64,000 nucleotides of DNA from Fomitopsis serialis (GCF_022376445.1 NW_025954969.1:372001-436000), one strand, 5' to 3'; counted from the stretch's first letter, positions 1 to 12,110 are shown. Notes: a model not told the origin generated them from the letters alone. Program-made: numbers and translations.

Positions 1-1302
1 CTCTCCGGAACGAGCGTCCTGGCGGCGCGCGTCATCTGCCGTACACACGTCGTGCGCACCTCTCGATGGTGGATGATGTGCCCTTCTCCCGATCGCCCAC
101 GACAGGACGCGCGAGCCCTGGCCTGTGGCGATGACATCGCGCGGTGAAACAGGTGGACAGACAACTCTACCTGAGCGCGGTGACGGCATCCGTCGTGTGG
201 TGGACCCTGCCAGTGCGCCGCGGTCCGTGCTTCGCCCGTCTCCCGTCTTCTGCTGCCGGTCGTTCGCCGGGCTTCGTGATTTTCGGGGGCTTCTGCGGCG
301 TGCGTCCGCCTTCTGCGCTTCCTGTCCGCCGGGCCCCGATCGCCTGTCTGGTGTGTATGGGTCTCTGCGGCGCGCGGCCGGGCGGGACGTCGTGGCGTTG
401 TTGGTCGGTGGCGGCGGATCGTGATCGCGGATCGCGCACGACGGCCCATCGCCGGACGCCGCGGACGTCGTGCAGCCCGTCCCGCCGGCACCGGCGAGTC
501 TCAGACAGCCTCAGCCTGGCGACTTCTAGTTCTGGCGGCCTGCGTTCGTTGGAGCCCGAGCCGTCCCACTGCCCTTCGACGCCTTCGACTTCGACTGCGG
601 CTTCGACTTCGGGGTGGTAGGTAGCGGGCCTCGGCCCGTCGCTGCTCCTGCGCTTCGGACGATCCCCGGGGTTATGCAGCCGTCCACTCGACGTACAGGG
701 ATGCAGCGAATGGTAGCACGGCTTCGGCCCCCTGCGACGGGCTGGGCCAGTCTGTGTTCTCTCTGTGAGATGGGCGTTCGACGTGCGGCCTGGAGCGTGA
801 CGTCACGCGTCTGTACGCTTCCGTGCCGTGCGCGGTCGACGTTGGGTGTGCGGTGCGGATCGTCGCGCCTGGATGTGGTCGTGGTGGGCAGCGTTGGCTG
901 GTGAATGGGGGGCCGGGCACGGCTCTGCGTTGAATGGCGGCTTCGCCTCCCTGTACGTCGTCCTTGGAAGTGCAGAAGTCGGCGAGCCGTGCGGGGGCGT
1001 TCGCTGACGTGACATCCGGATGGGCTGCGGCCCTGCTCAGAGCGCTGAGTAGTGCGTCTGTGCAGCATCCGGGGAAAGTGGTCTACACGGCGTGCGCTAC
1101 GCCACACGGACTCGTCCAAGCCCGAGCGTTTGAGTGTGTGGCGCACAAACCAACTGCTTGGCCGGCCTGTAGTGTTTTCACATTTGATGTCCGACTTTGA
1201 CGCGACTTCCTATTCTTGACTATACACCCATTTTCATCTCCGGACCGTTTGCGAGCGCCGTTTTCCAAGTCAGAGATTAACCACCTCTCTGTATGCACCC
1301 AG
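1..1302. other. 5' flank of the dehydrogenase gene, no recognisable gene
   Basis: GC-rich sequence with short ORFs on both strands, none of which resembles a known family. The Rossmann-fold N-terminus expected for the downstream dehydrogenase (a TGxxxGIG motif about 100 codons before the first recognisable exon) was looked for in the forward frames and not found. A polypyrimidine/branch-like stretch and a CAG acceptor occur just before 1303. The stretch is therefore either a very long intron, a rearranged flank, or both. Confidence 0.5.
575..612. repeat. short degenerate CTTCGA hexamer repeat
   Basis: The hexamer CTTCGA recurs at close spacing, interrupted by GC and TGCGG. It lies in sequence with no supported gene, so it looks like a simple-sequence tract rather than a coding repeat. 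Confidence 0.5.
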
Positions 1303-3022
1303 GTCCTGAACGTCAACCTCAAGTCTGTCTGGCTGCTGTCACAGGCTGCCGGGCAACACATGGTGGCCCGGCGGCGCGGCAAGGTCATCAATTTCTGCTC
1401 GCTGCTCACGTTCCAGGTGCGTGCGCGCCTCTCTCACGTATTCAGGGCCCCACACGCACTGATGCGCGCCCATGTTGTCCATCTCGTTGTGTCGTTCGCG
1501 CGTCCGCCGCCGTTTGCTGACGTCGCGTCGTCGCGCTGCAGGGAGGCTTCACGGTGCCGGCGTACGCCGCGGCGAAGGGCGCGCTCGGCCAGCTCACCAA
1601 GGCGCTGAGCAACGAGTGGAGCAAGGACAACGTGCAGGTGAACGGGATCTGCCCCGGATACATCGCGACCGAGATGTGAGTGCGCTCTCTACTGGCTGCA
1701 TTCCTGGCTCGTGCGCCTCTCTGCTCTTCTGTTCGTGCCGTGTGGGCGTTCTGGGCGTTCATTCGCGCCTGGGGTGGCGGTTTGGGCTTTCTTGGCGATG
1801 AATGGGTCGGGCCCGGACGTTCGAGGCAGCGTTGGACGCACGGACGGATCGATGCGTGCTGATGATGCTCCACCTCTCTTCAGAGCCCCGCGGATGCCGC
1901 AGGGCTTCGACGGTGCGGTGCGGTTCTCCGTAATGAACTCGCGCAGCGCGGTATTCATTCAGACATGATGCGCGTGCGCCATACGGGGGATCGATCCGTA
2001 TGTGCTCTGACGTTTCTTCTCGCGGCCACTGCGGTGGTTCGTCGAGAACCGGCAGTCATAGGACGCGCCCTCGTCAGCAGCCCAATATAGAGCCGCAGTG
2101 ATCCAATGTCGGTACGCGGCCGACAGGCCTGACTGGCATTGATGTCTTCTATGCTCCACCATATACGGAGTGTGACCGTGATGCGCCGCCGCTCACTGCA
2201 ATTGTCGCGTTCGTCATTGGCCTGTTCTAGCGTGAAGCTTCGCCGCAATTTTGCTTGTTGATGCGGTCGTGCTCCCCGCTTGCGCCTCGCACCCTTGATG
2301 TTCCTCCATTCCAGACTAAACCGCACATCCGCATGCGAACGTACGCGGGTCCTGCGGTATTATGCGTGCGTCATTGCGCTTTGCCGTGCTCTCTCCCGTT
2401 CGCGGAGCAATCGCTTTCTGCTGATCAAGCCTTGCCAAGCGGGGATCATCGCAGCGATGCGCGCTACGCAGGAGGGGCACGCATGGTGCGGCTGTCACGG
2501 GGAGGCTCCCGCCGCAAACTGCCTACCACACACCGGCTGTCGCACCGAGCATCCAGCGTCGCGCTCCGCGTATGATAGCATCTTGCGGTTCCTGCGTAGT
2601 ACCTGGAAAGGCGCGCGCGCCGTCGCTACACCGAGCTTCTTCGCACCGTCCGTTCTGATTCTCTGATACATACATGGTCCCGTGGGCGCGCCCCATCTCC
2701 TTGATTCATTCTTCGTCTCGCGTAATCGTCGCCCGCTAGCGGCCGTCCCAGCTGACCCCCGTCTCCGCAATTTGCGCCCAAACAGGAACGAGAAGCTCCT
2801 CCAGGACCCCGTGCGCCTCCGCCAGATCTCAGACCGCATCCCCGCGGGTCGGTGGGGCGAGCCGAGGGACTTTGCCGGCCCTGTGGTGTTCCTCGCGAGC
2901 AGGGCGAGCCAGTACGTGTGCGGCGAGCTGCTCGTGGTCGACGGGGTGCGTGCTCTCACGCTCTCGCTGCTCGACGTGTTGTGGCTGATGCTTTCGGCAC
3001 GAAGGGGTGGATGGGCCGGTAG
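1303..3022 (+). CDS. SDR-family dehydrogenase, KduD-like (5' part missing)
   Basis: Classical short-chain dehydrogenase/reductase resembling 2-deoxy-D-gluconate 3-dehydrogenase (KduD), which uses NAD(P)H on sugar-acid ketones. Four exons are readable: 1303-1416, 1542-1675, 2786-2945 and 3005-3022. They give the segment LNVNLKSVW, the catalytic Ser region (CSLLTFQGG), the YxxxK motif (AYAAAKG), [12 protein letters not shown], then [15 protein letters not shown] and the family's typical ending VDGGWMGR before TAG. All joins are in phase with GT-AG introns. The third exon follows a 1110-nt intron, about twenty times the usual size here. The cofactor-binding N-terminal third (GxxxGxG) is not found upstream, so the gene is 5'-incomplete, interrupted by another long intron, or a remnant. 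The galactonate dehydratase-like gene 9 kb away suggests a sugar-acid catabolism context (inference). Confidence 0.75.
1676..2785 (+). other. oversized 1110-nt intron or insertion in the SDR gene
   Basis: Begins GTGAGT after codon 1-2 of a split ATG and ends CAAACAG. The protein resumes exactly in phase (TEM then NEKLLQDPV), which supports one contiguous intron. No transposase, reverse transcriptase or obvious terminal repeats were recognised inside it. Confidence 0.6.
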
Positions 3023-6000
3023 TGTGCCTTGCCGGGACCGACTTTCTGGAAGGAATAAGGAATGTACACCAATGCCTGTATTGTCTCGCGGCAGTCATTT
3101 CAGTCGATGCCAATGGAATCCCTCGATTTTGAATCCCCTGCCCGCTGCATCGCTTTTGCTGCTGCGAAATGCAGATCGCGCCTGCCCGCAAGCCTGCCAG
3201 TGCCAGTGGGCAGACGGGCGCTCCGTCGCCACGTGCAGGGCACTCCGGAGTTCGGTGCCGACACGCCGTGCGCCCGGGTCACCGGGTCAGATCACGGTGT
3301 ACGCCGGGAATTAAATTTTCGATCAGACCTGGGCCTGCCAGATCCCGGTCCAGGCGCCCGATGCGCTGCCAATCTGGATCGCGGGTCGCGCGGGCCGGGC
3401 CCCGTCGCCCCTCGACGCACCTCCGATGGGCCGGAGAACCGAACAAGCACTGGGAGGGTGCCGTGGGTGTGCTGTTGGCGGCTGGGATGTTGGGATGGGA
3501 GAGTGCGGGCATGCGCTCGCTATCTCGGAGGCGGGTGCGGGTGGTCGCCCACGGGAGAGCTTGTTTGACGTCGTTCTGTTCTCCGGAACTTGGCAACGGC
3601 GGAGGGTTGTACGTGTTAAGGGGCGTGTGTGGGATTCCGTGCGAGCGAACTTGGCGGCGTGTTGTGCGCGCGGTTGCACTGAGAACAAGTTACGCATGCG
3701 CACCGGCCTGCAGGTGAGCCGACGACGACCTGCGGACCGCGTCGCACTGTCCGAGTTCCTGACAAGAGGGCCAGTGGTCGCGGACCGAGAGGAAACGATC
3801 TGGCTATCTCCGCGCAGATTGAAAGTGGGAACCGAGATGTGCGCAGAAGCCCCCGTCATGGACTAGCGTTCGAAACGTGTGTACGTGCGGCCCGACGGCG
3901 AGCGGGCGTATGATGCAACGCTCTGCATCCCATTTAGCGGAGAAACTTCCACCCCTGCGATTTCGGGATCAGCAGGCTTTTGGCTGTACGGCATCGTGCT
4001 ATGATCCTGCAGCCTGGGCTGCGCCACTTTGTCAACTCACACAGCAGAGGAACACGGGGATCCCTGGCCCGCATCCGACGCCGGCCGTACACAGCAGATC
4101 AGCTACGCACCTGGGCGTGCGCACGAGAATCATACGATTCCCCCTATGCCACGAGGGGCGATCTTCCGATGGATTGCTGGAAGGCGAAGTGCGTTTGCTG
4201 TATCCGACTCGGACAGCCCCTCCATAATGACGAGTCTTCTGAACGTGGGCCGCAACGATGCGACGGCGGTGCCAAACGCAGGTAAGATGCGAACCAGCAG
4301 ATAAGGGCCGAGACACGCACATATCCATGGCACCCCTGGCAAAAGCCGTAATAATGCGCTTCTAGTGCTTCATCAATGCTGGGCGAAGGTAACACGCAGC
4401 CTGTGGGCTGTGGCGGCCGGAGTCGTCCCAGGAAAGTCGCCATGAACATCAGCGTAGACGTACAATTGACCTAACATCCGCATATGGGCTTCGCAGGGAC
4501 ATCGCGCGAGCCATTGGCTTGGCCTTGGGCTGTTCATAGTAGTCCTCCGTAGGTCAACGAACTGCTCATACCTACTCTTCCAATCCTCCCCCGTGGTCCC
4601 TATTCCCCGTGTCACGCAGCAATTGATAACTTGGCGCACAAGTTGTGGTACGAGAGGACGATAACGCGGACAGCCGCAGGATCACTGGGCGACCGGCACG
4701 GACGGTCCTAGCATCTATCAGCCTGCGTTCTCCCGTCCACACCCCCGTGCGCTGCATTCATTCTGACTAGCGAACACACCGCGAGACAGAGAGGGAAGAG
4801 CGTAGGACGCACCGTAGATCACCCATATACGGCTGCGTACCTACCCCGCAATCGAAGGCGAAGGCGCGGAGCACGTCCCTTCCGAGCTAGCTTGCACGGG
4901 CACGTTGATACGAACTCGAGTTTGACCGGCGACCTGTCGGCGATATCCCACCTTAGCGGAGACTTCCGCTCGCTGTCTATCGCGTCTTTATCTCCGGAAG
5001 GGACGAAGGAGGTTGTCGTGTCGAGAGGTGACAGGCCTGCGAATCCATGACGCACCACAGAGCTATCACCCAGTAAGTAGGTACTGTACCTGCCTTGCAG
5101 AGTCCAACCGGTCGCGCAGAAGTCGGACAACTTCGATCACCGTCGGAGCCCCGAAAGCGCTTCTGTCCTCTATCTTCAAACCATAACATGCAGAACATTG
5201 ACCTCGACTGCGGTACGGGTGCCGTCAGACAAGGTAAAAAAAAGATAACTTCGTGTTCTGACCGGGACAGCGAAGGCGCCGCTGAGTTGCTGAGCAGATC
5301 ATTGGCTGGACGTCGCACGAGCGATGCGTCAGAGTGCCGGTATTCCGCTGGGCCGAGGCTGAGCTGGGCGTAGGAAGTCCTACATACAGTCCAGCGATTG
5401 AAGGCCACGAGGGCGACAAGAGGGGTGATAACGAGGAGGGTGGCTTCTGGACAGAGCTGATTGTAGTCTCTGTTCACGACGCAGACTAGGATTCGGGTGT
5501 TCTAAGGACAGCACATCCGAGAATCGTCCACTGGCAGTCTGCGGTCAGCACAATTGGACGTCACGTGGCCGTAACTTGAAGGGTTTCAGAATCCTCTGCT
5601 GCCAAAGGCCCTGTGAGAATGTCAGGCCGACCGGGACGGCACCGTACTGAGAAGACATGCTGTACTTTGTTTTCACGCACAGGTGGAATTGATAAGGCCA
5701 CCAGCTCTCCTTCACGTATCGGATGTACGCCATCCTTCATGATTAATTGATTGGTGAAGCTTCGCCACCGCGCGTCGGCGTAAAAGGTGGTACCCCGCAG
5801 AACACGGCAATTCGCGCGAACGGAAGCAATATGCATGGAACTCTGCAAATGGGCGCATCAGCTTGACATGTTCCATACCATTCCAACCAATTGAGCTAAT
5901 GCAAGAACCGGTACGAGAGTCGTGCTTCGGACGTGCGCGTGAGGCTGCACGTTGCTAGAAAGGCGGCATCGGCGATATTGTGCGCAATTGATTCATGTTG

Positions 6001-6409
6001 CGCGATCAAAGGTAGACGGCGTATTTCCTAGGACAGCAAGGATAAATGCTGGAAACGGATTAGCATAGCAAAGTAGAGGCGAGTTGCAGATACTGTAGTA
6101 CCAACTAGAACCTTGACCCCAAAGGCTGCACCCCCAGCTCCCACGAACAACAGCGGAGATGCTCGGATTTGTACCCATGTCCATGGGTGCATCTAGACCG
6201 CACTATGCCTCAGTCAATGTAATCAACGATATCAGCCTCGGAAGCTAGAAGTCGGGACACAGGCAAAGAAAGCAACCGGCCGCCCCTAGTACGGAACCTA
6301 CCAGATACTCAAGCTCAGCAGCTTCGCGAAAACCGCCAGCTTCCGAGAACGCATGTTCAATTGCCGCGGGGTCTGGCCTGACTCAGCATTCATTGCGCAA
6401 GCGCAGATC
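3023..6409. other. 3.4-kb stretch without a recognisable gene
   Basis: Only short ORFs are present on both strands and none shows a known domain. One minus-strand ORF (5561-5848, 95 codons) has protein-like composition but no family I recognise and no clear neighbouring exons. No simple repeats, tRNA or transposon domains were seen. It could hold decayed repeats that cannot be recognised by eye. Confidence 0.5.
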
Positions 6410-7809
6410 CTATGCTTGGAATACTCCGTAAGGCACACGCAGCTCGACATGTGAGGAAGTTGGGCCGCTCTCGGAGAGATGATAATCAGTACACTTCAGC
6501 GCTAGGGTCGGGGTAGCTTCCGCCATATCGCTACTGCAATGGCGACATAGACTCGAGGATCTCTTCGGGAGGAGCTTGCGCCCCATCTCGTCGTCTTTCT
6601 CGGTGTCAGTCGGGGACTCGGACGACACAGACCGTCCCCGCCATTTTTGCACCTTCTTGAGCAAATCTTCGATGTCGTCTGGGGTCTGACAGCGAGCCAA
6701 GGCAGCCCGGAACTTGTTGAACCAAGGTCTCCGGCCGCTATAAAGAGGTTAATCGTTAGAATACCTCGGACATAAAGCAAGAAGCCACGTCGAACGCACC
6801 ACTGGTGATCGATGAAATGCCTTACATGCGTCTGTATTGTCTGCATGGTAGCAGTACCCGGATGTTCTCTGCATATATCAATGTACTCGCGCGAAATAGA
6901 GACCGGATCAGGGATAGTGTTCGCAAAGAGACTGCGAGCGGAGGTGTTGCTTAGCTTCTACTATGCCCTCACCTCCGAGCACGACACTCACCAAGGATTG
7001 CCAAGAAGAGTTTCCCCCACCATAACACCATCCGCGCCGGTATATGCGCGGTTCTTCTCCACGTCCTCCCATGTTCGAACGTTTCCGTTGCTCACTACCG
7101 GCACCGACAGTGCTTCCTTGAGCAGCTTCACTTGTTCGAGATCTGCCGCACCCTGTCGGCGCCGCCTCGCAGATACGTCCGCGCGTGGAGGGCGATCCAC
7201 GAGGCCCCGGCATGCTCGAGCCGCTGAGCAAGATGCATGGTCGCGGAGGCAGGTTGGCAGAGACGCAACTTCGCGGACACGGGTACAGTAAGCGAGTTGG
7301 ACATGGTTGATACTGGGACACAATGAGGCAATCATGGTAATACACACACGAGAGGCGGGCGTACCGATGCCCTCAATGAGGGGCCAGTCTTTCTGCCCGA
7401 GGAGATAGGCTCCGTAGTGCGCGTCGCGCGCCGCTTCCTGAGGGCATCCGAGATTTAGATCTACTCAGCTTCGTCTGTGTTCGTCTCCCACAAGATTTGC
7501 GCTGGATAAGGCAAGAAACACACCTATCGCATCACAACGTGTCTGTAATTTCCGGGCGGCCTGCATGACCATTTCAGGGTCGTTCCCGCAGAGCTGTACT
7601 ACGACCGGCTGGTCTTCGGGTTCGCCGAGGCCGCGCAGATGAAAGTCCAAATAGTCCCTATCGTTCAGGATCTTCTCCGGCAAGAGCATTTGTGTGTATA
7701 CCAGGCTTGTCTTGTACCGCCGAACGAGCAAGCGAAATGGCAGATCACTTTGATTAACCATGGGCGCGGCGATGTTAGACAGGGCGTTGACTACTGCTTC
7801 CCCAAACAT
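6410..7809 (-). CDS. DUS1: tRNA-dihydrouridine synthase, Dus1 type (one frame break)
   Basis: Flavin enzyme that reduces uridines in the tRNA D-loop to dihydrouridine. Reading on the minus strand, exons give APMVNQSDLPFRLLVRRY, QLCGNDPEMV, DLNLGCPQEAARDAHYGAYL with the active-site cysteine region, VSAKLRLCQ, the LHART motif, then SARRRRQGAADLEQ, VPVVSNGNV, YTGADGVMVGETLLGNP and LFANTIPDPV. The C-terminus is charged (KKVQKWRGR). GT-AG introns of about 50-65 nt are in phase, for example the one ending CTGAGTAG before ATCTAAATC. At about 7176-7180 the reading frame must shift: LHART is in one frame and VSARRRRQG in the next, as if one base were missing. The start at 7809 is the first ATG before the conserved block; an upstream exon may exist. 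Confidence 0.85.
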
Positions 7810-8222
7810 GCGGAGCGATGCATGCGATCAAGAAGACGAATGCTGGTGTAGTTGTGAAATGCGATCTGTGACCGAGTTGGAGAGGGAACGTATGGCAAGG
7901 TTCTCGAATTGTACCGCTACGGCGGCTATCAACGTAAGCCACAATTTGGCTAAATACGGCAGGTCTACTTGTTCAACCGTTCTGCGCTGTAACACTCACC
8001 ACCGTTCGAACTCTCCAACGTTCACTATGCGGCTTGCATGCTAGGACACTGAAGGATGTCTCCAGAGTGTTTTTTTTTTACCATTCCTTTCGTTTGGATA
8101 ATGGCTCAATATGATGACATGAATGCGACCCAATACCGTTGGCATCGTCCATCCCATCCGACTGTCTACACTCAAGGTAGGAAAGGAGGTGGTTCATCAC
8201 CGGTGGCCCCAGACCTTAAGAC

Positions 8223-8781
8223 TCAGAGTCTGCAAAGTCGTACATCTCTCCCAGAGTACCAAAGCCGATTTCTCCACCATGCCATCCCCCAAGTCTCCAT
8301 GGTCGCCCGATGCAGCACGGACACTTTATTCAGACTGGTTAGGACAAACCAAAACGCACCAGTACAGGCGTACCTGCGCGATCTATCGACGTTCGTCGTA
8401 ATCAAAGCAGGGTTGATCGACGGCGTTAGCGCTGCAGGCTCAGTGATGTTTTGAGGATTGTGCCAGACGACATATGGATTGGGCAGAGGCACAGTAAGGA
8501 CGGTGGGCAGCACGAGAATGAATAAGTAGTTCAGAGCAAGCATCTTCAGCGAAGGGTGAGAGGTTCAAGGCGATGATTCAACAAGGGCTAGCAGAGATAT
8601 TGTCAGTACGCCTGACAAAGCTAGCATATGTTGGATACGCACCACACAGTACCCAAATAATGTAAGAAGTATGAAGAAGGAAGACACAAAGGAAGAGAAA
8701 TGGCCAGATGGGATACCCGTGGGGTGCTATAAGAACTGCAGCCATTGACAGCCATGTCGTACTTGCTCGCACACCTGCCAA
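8223..8781 (-). CDS. possible exons of an unidentified membrane protein
   Basis: Two minus-strand ORFs contain hydrophobic segments of transmembrane length: YPIWPFLFLCVFLLHTSYII near 8700 and MLALNYLFILVLPTVLTV near 8540. They could be joined by an intron starting GTGCGT and ending CTGAAG. The part after the second segment (NPYVVWHNPQNITEP) is soluble. I do not recognise a family. A wax-synthase or other multispan enzyme was considered, but no motif supports it. Downstream exons cannot be traced, so this may also be chance ORFs. Confidence 0.25.
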
Positions 8782-9638
8782 CTGGCCATGTCAACGATTG
8801 TAACCGTGCATCTTCCTAAGGTCAAATTTGGAACAAGCTGAGGACTGAAGCGGTGTGGGCCGCGATGGAGCAGCGAATGAGACACGAGCAGTCAGTACTA
8901 GTCAGTCTTCACTGCTATGTACCGGGAGGCCAACCCATGCCGAAGAGCTCCGATGCAAAGCGATGATGGTACGATCAGTGCGCACCAGCAATAGGCGAAA
9001 CTGGTCAGTGTGCACTGAGTGCACAGTGGAGATGCGCCGACAGCCACATCAGTATGCCTTAAAGTCGACCTGAGTCTTGCACCGGGCGGGCGATTGAAGG
9101 GAGCAGCCATTTTACATCCCCTCGACGTAGCTGTTTCCTGGAGTCAAAGGCGCACTCGCATCGTCAGGCTTGATTATTCCGAACAATTGTACAGCCGCGA
9201 TGTCATTGTGAGACAATCAGGACATCAGCAAGTATAGAAGAGAGATGAACAGTCCGCAGCTAACTCACCCTTCGCACGGCACGCAGCCCAAGTACTTTGA
9301 GCTGTCTCATCGGGTGTCATAGATGAGGCTGCTTGGGCTTGGCTGCAGTGTCCACCGATGAGCATAACGCCCCCATCCAATGCATCACAATCTTAGCAAG
9401 GACAGTTGGACAAATCCATGCAGATGCGACCCGTAACTCTGATGAGCGAAATAAGGCGGATGGAACCGATGCATAGCGGTGAGTAGGTCTTAGGGTGGTC
9501 GTAGTCAGGAAGAGACGAGCGTGAGACTGCCTTCCCGCCACCGATCTGCCACGCCACCAGCGCGCCCGCCTTCAGCTTCAGCTCACGACCACGTCCTGCC
9601 CCTGAGGCCCCTCGCAGCCTCCCTACTCCCCTGCTCTC

Positions 9639-10502
9639 ATGACTACTTCCTTTCGACGACCGTCGCGTAGGTCAGGCTTTCCTTTGCTCTGGCTCGCCGC
9701 GGTCCTCCTGCTGCTCTGCCAGCCAACACACGCCATCAAGTTTGCTGTACAAGCCGCCCGCTTTCCTGCAGCGAAATGCATATGGAACGCAGCACATCCA
9801 GGCGCACTTGTAATCGTAACAGCGAACATCGGGCCCGGGGAACATCAGCGGGTGGACATTGAGATCCTCGATCGGGTGCACAGCGGAATGTATACCTCAG
9901 CAAGAAGAATATCAGCGGCGAGAAACGTTTCGCCATCACCGCACATTCAGACGAAGACGTGGGGGTCTGCTTCCGCAACTATTTGGATCCTGGCAAGCAA
10001 GGTACGTCGTATGTGTTTGTCCGGCGCTCCGCGCGCTGATTCAGAGTCGGCCATCCTCAGGCGGTCCTGTGGAGGCGAAGCCGCGCTCGAGGGTGATAGA
10101 CTTGGACATTGACATTGGCGCGGATGCTGTGGATTACAAGTACGTGATATAATTGTCATGAAGTCACCGAAACATGACCCCTGACGGCCCATCAGTGCCA
10201 TAGCGAACCAGGAGTCTTTGTCCGGGCTGGAGACGGAGATGCGAAAGCTCGAGGGGGTCGTAAAAGAGATTGTCGACGAGATGGACTACCTCAAGTCACG
10301 AGAGGAGCGTTTCCAAACGACGAATAGTGCGTCTTGTCCGGTTCGTGCGGGCTGCTACTCACTTCGCGGTGTCGCGGCAGTGTCGACGAATACTCGCGTG
10401 CAGAACTTTGCGTGGTTCACCCTGTTCTCTCTGGTCGCATTGGGACTCTGGCAAATCTTCCACTTACGGGCGTTCTTCAAGCGGAAATATCTCATAGATT
10501 GA
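9639..10502 (+). CDS. ERV25: p24-family cargo receptor Erv25/TMED10 (one frame break)
   Basis: Type I membrane protein of COPII/COPI vesicles cycling between ER and Golgi. Four exons: 9639-10001, 10061-10139, 10196-10326 and 10381-10502. A signal peptide (WLAAVLLLLCQPTHA) precedes IKFAVQAARFPAAKCIW, the GOLD-domain block VIVTANIGPGEHQRVDIEI, then AITAHSDEDVGVCFRNYLDP with the second conserved cysteine. A coiled-coil (LSGLETEMRKLEGVVKEI) leads to a transmembrane helix and a short tail FFKRKYLID with the diphenylalanine/basic sorting signal. At about 9887-9890 one base is missing relative to the family (GNVYLSKK is expected and found only after a frame shift). Otherwise complete, with a normal length of about 210 residues. 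Confidence 0.88.
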
Positions 10503-10897
10503 GTTGGGGCTTGTGTTGTACCGACTACTAATGCATTACGCTGCTGAAACCTGGCTAGTATGCGACTCATGGACACCACTTCTCCGAGCCTGTGGACATT
10601 GTGGTAATTTGTTGCCACGACGTAGGTGTTATCCGAGCTGAGGACCACCGTCGCGGCGAATGAGATGCGGTATGAATGGCATGAGGGGGGCACGAGGACA
10701 CCTCATGTATTGTTGCTCACCTAGACCAGTACTGCGGATCTCCCAGCGAGTACTCGCTGGATCAGCATGTACTGGCAAGGGCTTCGATTCGCGCCACAAG
10801 TCGGTTCGTACGTTGGAAATAGCTGACTTCTTGATCTTCACCTGCACATATAACGAGCCTGCTCACCACACAGCCTCACAGCTCCCTCTAGCCCGTC

Positions 10898-11947
10898 ATG
10901 TCCACCGGTACGTGGTACGAACTCATGATAGGGCCAGTAGCTGAATGATATGCTAGATTGGCCGATCGTAGTGCAAGACGTTCCTGGCAAGGGCAAGGGC
11001 GTCATAGCCACCCGTCCTATCACTGCGGGTGAACTTGTCCTCCTCGAGGCGCCTCTTTTCACTCTTCCTTCCGAGTACGATAACTCTGCCGTACTAGCAA
11101 AATTGGTTGCTCTGACGGGGAGTGAGCAGAGGGAGTTCTTCTCCCACAGCAATTGCCATCGGGGTCGTCTCCCACCTCCAGTCGGTATATATGGAACGAA
11201 CGCACTGCCCTGTGGCGCCCAGGATGAAATCACTGGAGCGGTTGCCGAACGGGCTGGCTTTTCTTGACGGGCTCGAGGTTCAACTCCTCATGTGTTCCGA
11301 ACGTAGACAACTTCTGGGAAGACACGTTGCACAAGATCAGCTTCCGCGCGCTGAAGGACGTCGCGGAAGGCGAAGAACTGTGTATCTGCTATACCGAGCC
11401 TTCTTGCACGTGAAGCGAGGCAGCTCAGTCGAAAATTGGCTTTGGTTTGAGTGCATGTGTCCTGCGTGCACCCTCCCGGCAAGGAGCAGGGGACAGCGAC
11501 AAGCGACGAGAGAACATAGGACGTCTTTACCATGAGATCGGCCATGCGGTAACAATCCGTCTATGGGCTTGAGAAGGTGGGGTAATTTCTTCTTGTCAGC
11601 AGGACTGATACATAATGCAGGTGAAGCTGGGGATTCAGCTACTCAAGGAAGAGGGTTTACTGGAGCGTGCAGGAGCCAGCTTCTACTACGACGCCTTTCA
11701 ATTCTGCGCCAGTGAGTGTTATGATGCACTTTGGTGATACGTCTTGAAACCAGCGCTCCACAATGCAGGCTGTTCGGACAAGCGAAATGCAAAGCAATGG
11801 GTCAAGAAAGCTTTGGAAGTAGAAACGCTCGGGCGAGGGCCCGACACGCCGACTGCGAAGCAGTACAAGGGGTATCTGGAGGATCCGAGCAGACACAGGT
11901 CTTTCGGTCTTCGACCAAGACAGACCTTAACTGGGCCAGTTGTTTGA
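10898..11947 (+). CDS. SET-domain protein 1, SMYD-like (several frame breaks)
   Basis: Putative protein-lysine methyltransferase. A ten-base first exon (ATG at 10898, MST) is followed by an intron ending TGCTAG at 10956 and DWPIVVQDVPGKGKGVIATR, the start of the SET fold. Further blocks are GTNALPCG, RFNSSCVPNVDNFW (SET motif III, with NSSC instead of the usual NHSC), GEELCICYTEP and the post-SET cysteines FECMCPACTLP. After two introns come FYYDAFQFCA and a tail ending GLRPRQTLTGPVV. The frame must change at about 11259-11263 (T-run), between 11401 and 11450, and near 11470-11500 to keep the conserved blocks. It is a paralogue of the intact gene at 17706-18874, whose exon layout and C-terminal FDAFQLCVL block match. 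It is either a decaying copy or error-affected sequence. Confidence 0.75.
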
Positions 11948-12110
11948 CGTCAAGCTGATTATGTGCGTGCCATGACCCAACCCTTATTTGGGAGTCTTGT
12001 TGACTTGCCGTCGCTGCCTAGGTCGTATGTTGTACGCAGGATTGGAATATCTGACTGAGATAGCCTCTCTAATGCTTGCGTTCTGTATTGCCAATTTACT
12101 CAGTACATGA

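Noticed and set aside
1689..1958. Minus-strand ORF opening MNTALR, resembling the EMNTALL motif that KduD-like dehydrogenases have at this point.
   Set aside because: Only five residues match, the rest has no similarity, and the plus-strand exon already supplies the equivalent segment ([12 protein letters not shown]) in phase. Treated as coincidence, not an inverted exon.
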